Origin: Strix aluco
Taxonomy: Eukaryota; Chordata; Aves; Strigiformes; Strigidae
Direction of reading: 5' to 3'
Assembly: GCF_031877795.1 (NCBI RefSeq)
Contig: NC_133933.1
Coordinates: forward strand, 93,951,552-94,015,551
Length of the DNA stretch: 64,000 nt
The position numbers and the translations under genes are program-made. Each line of letters begins with the position of its first letter. Position 1 is the first letter of the stretch. Shown piece by piece: positions 1 through 58,621 of the stretch. Under the pieces are notes generated by a model, which was given only the letters and a program-made list of their open reading frames with translations, was not told where the DNA came from and ran no database searches.

Positions 1-50393
<50,393 letters not shown>

Positions 50394-51795
50394 ATATTTA
50401 ATGAAGAATGAACAAACTAGCAGCACTTAAAAAGCATTAAAATATTCAGAACATTTCTGCCTAGGAAGCCTAAGAATAGCTAATTTTTTAAGATGCAGAA
50501 AACTTTTTCTAAATTACGATATTTGGTTAGAAACTCAGATCAAGAAATCATATTAATTATTCATCAGAAAATAAAAATTAATCTGAGAAATATATTTGTG
50601 TTGTTTGGTTATTTTGATTGTTATTTTAATTGAGATATCTGACACTATAGTTTGACAGATCTTTCTGTTATTGAAATAAGTGGTTGTATTTTGAGTTGAG
50701 AATTTTGTCACAACTGTCAGTGAGAGCTTCAGACAAATGGTACCATGGAAAATTAAGAAATGCATACAATGACTCTTTAATCCATTACAGATCACAATGT
50801 AATTTGCATAAACTGTCAAGCTATTATTTTAAAAAAATCCCAAAACTCTAAACAACAGTAAGGTTAGAATATTTTCCTCCAAAGAAAAGCCTTATTGGTC
50901 ACTCCGGTGTGGAGTAATGGAAATTTTCTAACAAGAACTGAACTGCAGAACCTTTTGTTCATATCTAATTAGAATATTTTAACATTACTTAGCTAAGCTG
51001 AAGTCCTGTAAATGACTGAAGATTTCATTCCCCAACCAAAATAACTGTTGTTCTGATACACTGCCATTGTTTGGCCTGAAGTTCACGGAAGTGCTTAGAC
51101 TCCATGTTCTTGACAAAGGGGGAGTATCAGAATGTTATGAATAGGCTTCTCTTTGACTATTTTCTTACAAGTATCAGTTACTTGGCTAGTGGTAGGGTTT
51201 TTTATTATTAAACCTAATGAATTCCTGTAGTATTTGAGGCCAATGTATTTTTAAACACACATTGTATGTGAAAAACTTATTCTTTATAACAAACTCCCAA
51301 ATCACCCACCTGACATCTACTAAATGAGTAATTATTATGGGGGGAACAAACACATTTTATTAATTTTTTTGATATTAATGGATTATTTCCCTTGCTTACT
51401 ACTATTTGAACGATCTGGTTAGCTCAATTTCTTCAGTATGGTCTTTAAAATAGTTTTTACAACTTCCATTCATAATTCAGCATGCTGAATATGTTCATCT
51501 ACACACATAATTTCAACTAAAGGTATATTCTTACTTACCCTTTCTCATCTCTCAACCAGTTATCAAATGTGACACCTGGCAGTGACCCTTATTCTTCTAC
51601 AAAAAAGTGATTCCCTCTGCAAACCTCACCGGAAGCATCCAGGGACCTGCATTATTCTGGATTCACAATTAGTATTTCCAGAAATAAAAGTCATGAGTCT
51701 GTGGTTTTCCTTAGGAGGATACACGATTGGATTTTACTATTGGTGTCTTCTTCCTTTAGAAAAAATGAACAAACAAAGCTTGTGCTCAGAATAAA
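50394..51795 (+). other. ME1: ME1 3' UTR with several candidate poly(A) signals
   Basis: Downstream of the stop are ATTAAA at 50436-50441, AATAAA at 50570-50575, AATAAA at 51683-51688 and AATAAA at 51790-51795. A proximal end near 50.6 kb would give a 3' UTR of about 0.2 kb and a distal end near 51.8 kb one of about 1.4 kb. Alternative polyadenylation giving two mRNA sizes is described for rodent malic enzyme. Which sites are used here cannot be told from sequence. Confidence 0.55.
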
Positions 51796-53228
51796 GCTTT
51801 AGACAGCTCTCCTCCTCCTGCTCAGACTCTCTGATCTATGCCAGTGTTGCCTTTCCCATTTCCTTCTGGTTGAAATGTCATGGGTAAGGCCTATTTCTAA
51901 ACCGGTTTGTTTTGCTACTTTAAAGGAAAAAGTTTATCACTTGGCAACTTCCCAACAGGACTCAATGCATATTGTTTAACTGCTTTTGAGTCATGATTGT
52001 GTGGAATCTGCGCTCATAAATCAACGTTCTAAAAAAAACCCTGAAGAATAATTAGTTGTTACAGAATTACCACTCCAAGAAAAATGTAATATACTTTCTG
52101 GACAGTTCTGGAAACAAAGTGAACATAAACTTTTTTCCTACTATCATGCTGTAGAGATTATCTCTACAAAACTAAAAATTAACTTTACTTGTCCAGCCCC
52201 TCAGCTCTGCCACAGCTGCAGACTGCAGGTCCTGCATTCAGAAAGAGGAGAGGCGCTTTCTCCCTCATTGCAGAATGGGAACCTGTCAACATTTTGTGCC
52301 TTACTGTGCTTTTGGCCACAGTTATGATCATACAAACAATATACTTACCATAGTGAAGGAATGTGTGTTAATCATCATTCTGAGCAACCAGAAACACTGC
52401 CATCCTCTGTATTTCAATATATTACTATTATGAGAAGAGTATTAAAACACTTCCTTGTGTTTTGTTTGAAATAATATCTGTTATTTTTGTAGTTGTCACC
52501 TGGGTGTACTGAAACACAGTCTTTAAATAACTGCTGTTGAAATGGCCTCGTTTTTAGATTCCAACAGCCAAACCTCTCCAGCTCAACAGTAAGTCTGCTT
52601 TTATTGCTTGGTTCCAATTTTCGTATTACGGTGCTCAGTGACAAAAAGTGGAAGGTGGTAAGCTGCTGGTTCTGAAGACACAGCTACTGGGGACTTTGCA
52701 GTCTTCATCTACATATTATATTGATGACATTTAAATGTGACAATCCATTATAAATTGGAAGACTGAATTGCAATTCACTACCTAAATAGACACTCAGCAC
52801 ATGACCCCGCAGGAAAGCGCTGCCTAATGAGCCATTAATATCACTTCCTGTTACAAGCTGCTGGAAAATTGTCTCTCAGTACTAATCTGACATAGAAAAG
52901 ACTGGTAAAATTATTTAAAATATATTTTTTTTTCATTTTTCTGTATTTTACATGCATTTCCTTATGTAAAGTAGGGGAAAAACAGAGGAAACACTAAACT
53001 TCATGTCATCTTAAACATTTTAATTTCCAAGGTGCTTGGCCTAACAATGTAAATATAAAATGCCATGAGTTGAGCAGCTGAAAAGTTACTATTAACATAA
53101 CCAGACCGTAATGAGATGATGGTAAGAGGATTGCAAAAATGGTGGTACTGGCAATATAATTGTAGAGGTACTACCCAAAGCATACAAGGGATGGGGTGAT
53201 GCGGGCTTCTTTCTCCTTCCTCCCACCC
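51796..53228. other. Intergenic spacer between convergent ME1 and RWDD2A
   Basis: About 1.4 kb of AT-rich sequence between the last ME1 poly(A) candidate and the RWDD2A poly(A) candidate. Open frames are at most about 80 codons and not recognisable. No repeat element or RNA gene was identified. Confidence 0.7.
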
Positions 53229-53234
53229 TTTATT
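53229..53234 (-). terminator. RWDD2A: RWDD2A candidate poly(A) signal
   Basis: Plus-strand tttatt, i.e. AATAAA on the minus strand, 528-533 bases after the RWDD2A stop codon. It is the first canonical hexamer I noticed downstream of the stop on that strand. Use of the site is inferred. Confidence 0.5.
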
Positions 53235-53761
53235 TAAAAGCAAAACTTGGTCCTGTGGTTGGACACACGTCTTTGCATTTTATGGATTAATTCAATCAAG
53301 TGAGAACAGATGCTTTGTGAAGCAGTGAAAGACACTGCATGCTCTAACTCATGAATGTAGTGGGGAGATTTCCTTAATTTGTGACTGCAGCCACTTTGGT
53401 ATCCCACAGCTGTATGTAGAAGTTAACTACAAGTCTGCACTGCAGCTTAGTGACACACAGCTCAGTATAGATGAGGAGACAGAAGTGTGTAATTCAGGAT
53501 ACTACAGTGTGGGATGTATATCACCTTGCAAGCACTTTGAGGCATGGCTCATAGTGACAAACGCCAATTTTAGTGTCTCAGAAAATAAGTAAACGCCTCT
53601 CAAAAATATGTGGCAGTTCAGAACAGAACATAAGATTAACTACTTGAACCATTCTCATCATATATTAAAGTTTCCCTTTTCACAGTAGCTACAAGGCACA
53701 ATATTTCAATGTTAGTGTCACCTCTTGCTGTCCAAAATGAGAATTCCTTACACAGTTTCTC

Positions 53762-54439
53762 TTATTTGTCTGAAAGTTTGCCCTCAACACCAAATAAAAT
53801 CTGAAAAATATGTCCACTTTGATGTTGTTTCAGGAATTCTAGGAACTGGCCAAGATCCATGTGATAGTCATTCCTCAGGCCATAATCACCATGTGCCTGA
53901 AACTGTAGGTCTTCAAAAGCATGAAAGAGACGAAGATGATCGACATCTCCCTCCGTTTCTATATTCTCCACGTGCTTGCATGAAATATGCTTCCAGTTGG
54001 GATACCTAATAACACGCCAGAACTCCTCACAGTTTTCTCGGAGTCCCTCCACACAGATGACACCAGGTTTCCCTGTTAGGCAGAAGCCAGTCAGATTTAA
54101 TTTCTTTGCACAGTCAAAAATCTTTTTCCTCAATTCCTGCCTATATATATGATGGCTGTAGATCCACATGCGATGCAATGTTTCTTTAACTACGGCTTCT
54201 TCTGAAGCACTTTCAGAACAGATCTGACTGTTTTCCAAGTAAGGCAGGCTGTTGTCTTTCACCCATTGCACAGCTTCATATATACACAGTTCACCTGAAT
54301 CCAGAGAGCTGATGTGAGAAGCGAGACCAGTGTTGAGCTGCAACTGTTGCTGTCTGTGCAGTGCGTTTGACCTCGCAAAAAGCTCAGGAGCTACGTGAGG
54401 ATACATATGAGGCAGCAGTACCTGCAATTCCACTTTCAC
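53762..54439 (-). CDS. RWDD2A: RWDD2A terminal coding exon (end of RWD domain and DUF1115)
   Basis: 678 nt including TAA (plus-strand tta at 53762-53764), 225 codons. The acceptor on the minus strand is tctgtttttaag just before 54439. The exon starts Val-Lys-Val-Glu-Leu-Gln-Val, joining the upstream exon's Gly-Glu-Ala-Lys in phase 0. The frame stays open 20 codons into the intron to an ATG at 54499, but those residues are unrelated to RWDD2A and contain the splice acceptor, so they are excluded. Confidence 0.96.
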   Translation of the reverse strand: MKVELQVLLPHMYPHVAPELFARSNALHRQQQLQLNTGLASHISSLDSGELCIYEAVQWVKDNSLPYLENSQICSESASEEAVVKETLHRMWIYSHHIYRQELRKKIFDCAKKLNLTGFCLTGKPGVICVEGLRENCEEFWRVIRYPNWKHISCKHVENIETEGDVDHLRLFHAFEDLQFQAHGDYGLRNDYHMDLGQFLEFLKQHQSGHIFQILFGVEGKLSDK

Positions 54440-56398
54440 CTTAAAAACAGAGTACACACACACAAACAGAAAATGAATCCTGCAGCTACTGAAAGACATG
54501 GTAGATTCTTCTTCCCTGTCAAAGGCAGATTATGAGGAGATGTAATTAAGATTGCAGCATCCTGAAGACTGGAATTACTTCCACTTTCCTTTTGTCCCTG
54601 TAACCCATTCTTTTGCCTGCTCCTCTTCTTTTGTTGCACCATGCTGACTTTTGCAACATATCTAATGTTATCAAGGCTGCTCTCTTCTGCTGTTTACAGA
54701 AATAATGCCTTGGCTTGAAAGAAGGTACCCAGTTACCCCCTGGGGATATTTCTAGTGCATGTTCTCAGCACCTGCTCAGTGTTGCTACGGCAATTAACTA
54801 CCAGTCTGTCAGAGTCAAGTGGCTTTGGAGAGTCTTGTCCCTGACCAAACCCACATCTCACCAGTGAACTCAGCCCAATTGCTGGATCTACCCTAGGAAA
54901 ACAAGGCCAAGAGTTATAGAAAACAGTGTTTATGATTGTAAATATTGTATGTAGAGGCATTAATATTATTTTAAGCAAGTATTCACCTGAACGGAGGAAG
55001 CATTCTCAGGATTATAGGAGATAAAAAGATTTATGTGCATTTTAGGCCAGGGAAACCTCTAGATTATCTTGCCTGATATGCAAACCATGGGCTGTTGAAT
55101 TTCTCTTGTTTACCCCTAAAATGTCTTAAAATGGAGCACCAGTTCTTTGGATACTGAAGCCTATCTCTGGTTCAGGAACCCGAGAGAATTCATGTGTCTT
55201 CAGTGCTTGAGGCTGCTGTATACCATTAGGGGACTTTCACTACAGTATACAATCATATGATTTGTCCTGCAGAGAGAAGTGAATCGTGAAATGACTAATT
55301 ATCTTTCCAAGTCCCTTGACAATCTGCCATGGAACAAAAATTCTTCCTGCACAAGCCGTCGCTACACGGTTCATAAAACTTCTCTCTGGAGGCTGGTGAA
55401 AGGGTGCATTTTAGAAAGATATCTAAGCTTGTACCTAAGTTCACAAATGATCATGAGGCCACTTCATTACCAGTAAATTGTTCTGATGCTAATTATTCTT
55501 ATTCTGAGGAAAATGGCTTCTAGGTTGAGTTTGTCTGTTCTCAATTTCCAGTCACTGCATTATTATACACTCAGACCTATGTTCTCCATGCAAGTATTTA
55601 CAACACTTAGTTGTCATATGTAACCTTTTCTTCAATTGGTTAAACTACTGGAACTCCTTACACTGTAAGTTTTGTTTCCCCATTTATAGGCTGATGTTAT
55701 TTTAGTGTGTGTGACTCTTAACAGTATTCTGCCATTTGGTGCTATTTTTACATTACTGTATGCAAAGACAAATCAATGACTGTTAGTACATGTGGAGAGG
55801 AGTAGGAGGGAGATATAATAGGGCAATTTTGCTAGAATAATTTAAAGGCCAACATACGTATTCCCATGCAGGGAGCATTGTCTTTGTAACACACAACTCT
55901 CTAAACTAGTAAACTTAACAACCCTCATGTAAGCACCACCCTAGCTAAAGTCTTGGGAATGCTGCATGTACCACTGATGTTGGTTGCCTATTCCCATCTG
56001 CAATTCTATTAGGCTTTCTTGCCCAAAGTTAAGACTCAAATAAATAACAAAAACCAAGACTTCTTTGCTACTATTGACTTTTGAAACAGCAAACAGAATC
56101 TGGGTGTTTTTTCTACTTTTTTCAGGGCAGAGTTTTTAAGTGTGTGCACAAATGGTAAATAAAACAACACATACGAACACATCTACGTGGATGTTCTCAC
56201 CTTTGCCTCCCCTACATCAATAGCAATTGAATATTTGAGCTGCGGGGGCAGAGCTCCATCAGTGTTTCTCAGGTAGCGCTGCACGCTGGGCACAGCATCC
56301 TCATCCAGATTTATTTCACCTTTTTTGGGAAACATTGAAAGGAGCATTTCCACTTCCAGCAGCTGGAGCTCCAGGCATTCTTTTACTGCGACAGCCAT
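53762..56398 (-). CDS. RWDD2A: RWDD2A, RWD domain-containing protein 2A (gene-level entry)
   Basis: Coding sequence complement(join(53762-54439, 56201-56398)), 876 nt, 291 residues, against about 292 in mammals. The protein starts Met-Ala-Val-Ala-Val-Lys-Glu. An RWD domain spans roughly residues 5-110, including Glu-Met-Leu-Leu-Ser-Met-Phe near the start and the hallmark Tyr-Pro-His-Val-Ala-Pro at about 79-84. A DUF1115 domain follows at about 157-285, with Met-Trp-Ile-Tyr-Ser-His-His-Ile-Tyr (157-165), [10 protein letters not shown] (189-198) and Tyr-Pro-Asn-Trp-Lys (212-216). RWD domains resemble the UBC fold and usually mediate protein contacts; the function of RWDD2A is not established. 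RWDD2B is the close paralogue, but the neighbours ME1 and PGM3 identify 2A. It is convergent with ME1 and head-to-head with PGM3. Confidence 0.95.
54440..56200 (-). other. RWDD2A: RWDD2A intron 2, 1.8 kb
   Basis: Intron splitting the RWD domain between residues 66 and 67. The donor on the minus strand is gtgag (plus ctcac at 56196-56200) and the acceptor is ttttaag. No exon, repeat family or RNA gene recognised inside. Confidence 0.9.
56201..56398 (-). CDS. RWDD2A: RWDD2A first coding exon (start of RWD domain)
   Basis: 198 nt, 66 codons. The ATG (plus-strand cat at 56396-56398) was chosen because the residues that follow align with the N terminus of mammalian RWDD2A. The exon continues as about 21 bases of 5' UTR to an acceptor at 56419/56420 (minus strand cttgttccag). 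It encodes [10 protein letters not shown] and ends Ala-Ile-Asp-Val-Gly-Glu-Ala-Lys. Confidence 0.94.
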
Positions 56399-56419
56399 TG
56401 CACTGTCCTCCACACACAC

Positions 56420-56689
56420 CTGGAACAAGAGGCCTGGAGTCAAACCCCGGGGTTTAACACACAGGTTTAGCACCACGCCGCGCGACCGAGCAAGCCGGCC
56501 TCCGCCGGGACACCCCGCTATCTTTTAAGGGCAGAATTTGATTAAGCACGGCAGGGTACAAAACGCTGAGAAGCTAGTCCCTTACAGGCGTGCTCCACAG
56601 CCAAGCTGCAGAAGGGAAGGCGATGTGGCACCGCGGCCAGCAGCAGCCGCCGGCAGCGCCGGGCCGCGCATGCGCGCCGGCAGTCTCAC
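56420..56689 (-). other. RWDD2A: RWDD2A intron 1 (5' UTR intron), 270 bp
   Basis: Inferred intron. On the minus strand a strong donor, cccag|gtgag, occurs with its first intron base at 56689, and the acceptor cttgttccag ends at 56420. It contains an NRF1-type palindrome at 56666-56675. If the intron is retained, an in-frame ATG at 56476 would add 26 residues to the protein. Confidence 0.7.
56666..56675. promoter_or_regulatory. NRF1-type palindrome
   Basis: gcgcatgcgc, the core of the NRF1 consensus, common in CpG-island promoters of housekeeping genes. It lies just inside the proposed RWDD2A intron 1. Confidence 0.6.
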
Positions 56690-56900
56690 CTGGGCCGGAC
56701 GGGTTTCAGCCGCCACGGCAGAGGAGAGCCGCCGCCACCCGGACCGGAGGGGGGGGCGATACGGCTCTTCGTGCCGCCGCCGTCTCCCCGCTGGGGGCCG
56801 CTGAGCGAGGGAGCCACGCACAACCCCCGACCCAGCGCCGCCGCCGCCCCCAGAGCGCCCCTTGAACCGCCGCTGCGCGAGCCCCCGCCGGGCGGCGGCG
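56690..56900 (-). other. RWDD2A: RWDD2A noncoding exon 1 (5' end uncertain)
   Basis: The exon's 3' edge at 56690 is set by the consensus donor cccag|gtgag on the minus strand. The 5' end (high coordinate) is not determined; the GC boxes at about 56.91-56.93 kb suggest transcription starts below about 56.9 kb. Sequence is very GC-rich and noncoding. The minus-strand open frames here (up to 112 codons) are CpG-island artefacts. Confidence 0.5.
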
Positions 56901-56916
56901 CGCGTGCGCACTCGGC

Positions 56917-56925
56917 GGGGCGGGG
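56917..56925. promoter_or_regulatory. GC box (Sp1/KLF type)
   Basis: ggggcgggg, with a second NRF1-like gcgtgcgcac immediately before it (about 56901-56911). It lies between the RWDD2A exon 1 side and the upstream candidate PGM3 exon. Confidence 0.55.
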
Positions 56926-56939
56926 CCAGGAAGAGGCGC

Positions 56940-57075
56940 GGTCAGCTCCGCTCCGGCAGCGCGGGGCGGGGTCGGCGGGGGCTCCGCGTTGTGTTGTGGG
57001 GAGCTCGGGAGCAGCGGGAGCGGACGCCGTTCTCCGCCAGTCACCCGCTCCGTTTTAAATCCCTACGGTCAAGGC
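56940..57075 (+). other. PGM3: PGM3 candidate noncoding exon 1a
   Basis: A strong donor, gtgagt, lies at 57076-57081 downstream of a GC-box-rich stretch, so a 5' UTR exon could end at 57075. Its start is unknown. Splicing to the acceptor at 58415 would put C at position -3 of the ATG. Support is limited to the donor consensus and position. Confidence 0.35.
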
Positions 57076-57402
57076 GTGAGTCCGATCCTGAAGTTCCCGC
57101 CCGAGTTCAGCTCCCTCAGCGCAGCCCCTCCCGAAAGCCTGGCAGGGAAACCCGGCGGTGGGGGGCACTGGGGGGCCTTGGGAAGGGTGGGCGTCGCTGA
57201 GGGGAGGAATAAAATGACGGCAGGCCGCCCTCTGGGGGAGGTGCCGTCCGCTGTCCCGGGGTAGGTGGCACCGCCCGGTGCCCCACAGACCCTGGCAGAA
57301 CCGTGCTTGGTGCCGCACCGGCACGAAAGAGCACAAAAATGGAGACGCCACGTTTTATGTCCGTGAGCTGGTGTCTGGGGCGGCAACTTGGAAGTCCGTG
57401 GG

Positions 57403-57410
57403 TGACGTCA
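57403..57410. promoter_or_regulatory. Perfect CRE palindrome
   Basis: tgacgtca, the full CREB/ATF consensus, in the less CpG-dense middle of the island between the two candidate PGM3 first exons. Occupancy is not known. Confidence 0.6.
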
Positions 57411-57610
57411 GTGAAGTTGTGCAAGACTTGGTGTGACCGAGAGCTTAATCTGTTCCAGAGAAACACGGTTTGCTCTCGAAGACGCTCTTCCCGGCCTTAA
57501 CACTGCCCTTCCTCTGCGCGACAGCGCTGCAGCGTGGCCCGGGGCGGTGCCCAGCCCCTGCGCCCTGCCCCCGCCCCCGGCCGTGACTGACGACCGGGCG
57601 TGGCCCACGC

Positions 57611-57620
57611 GCCACGTGGC
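57611..57620. promoter_or_regulatory. CACGTG palindrome upstream of PGM3
   Basis: gccacgtggc is a perfect 10-base palindrome with an E-box core (MYC, USF or ChREBP class) that also contains the CCACG core read by XBP1/ATF6-type factors. An inverted CCAAT (attgg, 57648-57652) follows 28 bases after the CGTGG, which is not the 9-base ERSE spacing. A gggggcgtggc box lies at 57666-57676. Confidence 0.55.
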
Positions 57621-57659
57621 GGCTGCGTGCCCGCTCGGCGCGCTGCCATTGGACGAGCG

Positions 57660-57710
57660 CCGCTTGGGGGCGTGGCCGCGCCGGCTGCAGGGGGAGCGCG
57701 GCGGCCGCAG
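57660..57710 (+). other. PGM3: PGM3 candidate noncoding exon 1b
   Basis: A donor-like ccgcag|gtgggt occurs at 57710/57711, about 60-100 bases after the CACGTG palindrome, inverted CCAAT and GC box. The exon start is unknown. Splicing to 58416 would give G at position -3 and G at +4 of the ATG, the better Kozak context of the two options. Confidence 0.4.
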
Positions 57711-58415
57711 GTGGGTGGTGCGCGGCGCGGGGGCCCCGGTGGGGTCCTGTCCCTCGCGGGTGGCCCCGGGTGGCCCCGCTGCGTGGGCCCCGAGGCCCTC
57801 CGCCGTGCAGGGCGGCGGCTGCTGGAGCCGCCCGTGGTGGCGTGCGTCCGGCTGGCCCTCCCCGGCCCGGTGGCTGGCCGCGCTGAGCTCAGGTGCCTGG
57901 GGCGGGGTGGGTGCGCGCGGAGCTCGCACAGGGCACCTTAGCAGAGCCGCGATCCCAGTAAAACATCCAGGCGATGCTGCTGGCCGCTTCCCTGTGGCTG
58001 CAAGGGCTTGAAGAGGGAGGACAGTCTGCTTTTGAAGTCAAAAGTTAATATGTGGAGATGTGGCCGAGCGCACTGAGGGGATGATGTCACCGTGAGAAAT
58101 GGCCAGCCCGTTGCAATAACTTTGTTAGGATCCCTGGATCCAGCCGACTGAGAATTGTGGCTCTCCCCACCTAAATCACGTCATCCCTTTGTCATCTGGT
58201 GAAATCTGGTCGAGTTCTGTTTGTCTCGTGCAGTGCGGGGAACATAGAGGCTCCTTCATGGGTTGCTCTGGTAGTGGTCCCCCTCACAGTCCCACCGAGG
58301 GATTTGATGTGAACGGTTTAAGGTATCTGTGGGCTTCAAAATTAAATAAAGTGCAAAATGTGAAACTAATTATAATGACTTCTCTCACTTGTATCTGTGT
58401 TACTTCCTTCTCTAG
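57711..58415 (+). other. PGM3: PGM3 intron 1 (from candidate exon 1b)
   Basis: The left part is the GC-rich tail of the CpG island; composition drops to normal after about 57950. If exon 1a is used, the intron begins at 57076 instead. The 192-codon frame at 57433-58011 overlaps several other long frames on both strands and reflects lack of stops in GC-rich DNA. Confidence 0.6.
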
Positions 58416-58417
58416 AA

Positions 58418-58621
58418 ATGGATTCTGAAGCCCTTAAAAAATACTCAGCATTACACCCTAAACCTGCTGGACTTACTCTTCAGTATGGCACTGCTGGATT
58501 TCGCACCAAGGCTGAACAGCTTGATCACATCATGTTCCGCATGGGCTTGCTGGCAGTTCTCAGGTCCAAAGCTGTGGTATCTACTATTGGCATCATGGTT
58601 ACGGCATCTCACAATCCTGAA
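58418..58621 (+). CDS. PGM3: PGM3 first coding exon, phosphoserine motif
   Basis: 204 nt, 68 codons. The exon starts at 58416 after ccttctctag, and the ATG is two bases in. An open frame runs upstream to a GTG at 58397, but it crosses the acceptor and is rejected. The exon encodes Tyr-Gly-Thr-Ala-Gly-Phe-Arg-Thr and, near the end, Met-Val-Thr-Ala-Ser-His-Asn-Pro-Glu with the catalytic Ser64. Donor gtaaga at 58622. Confidence 0.95.

Larger units (their letters stand above)
56460..57930. promoter_or_regulatory. CpG island, RWDD2A/PGM3 bidirectional promoter
   Basis: About 1.5 kb of GC-rich, CpG-dense DNA in an otherwise AT-rich window, with two denser peaks (about 56.62-57.05 kb and 57.50-57.93 kb) around a less dense middle. 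It separates divergent RWDD2A and PGM3. No TATA box was seen. Sites present include an NRF1 palindrome (56666-56675), a GC box (56917-56925), a perfect CRE (57403-57410), a CACGTG palindrome (57611-57620), an inverted CCAAT box (57648-57652) and a GC/KLF-type box (57666-57676). Confidence 0.9.

Noticed and set aside
54440-54499. Upstream ATG extending the RWDD2A last exon by 20 codons
   Set aside because: The residues are intronic, upstream of a clear acceptor (ctgtttttaag), and the spliced join to 56201 restores the RWD domain.
56582-58011. Many long overlapping open frames on both strands (up to 192 codons)
   Set aside because: They lie in the CpG island, where stop codons are rare; they overlap each other, have Arg/Ala/Pro/Gly-rich translations and no family resemblance.
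58397-58417. In-frame GTG upstream of the PGM3 ATG as the start
   Set aside because: It spans the splice acceptor ccttctctag; the ATG at 58418 puts the catalytic Ser at 64 and aspartates at 276/278/280 as in human PGM3.
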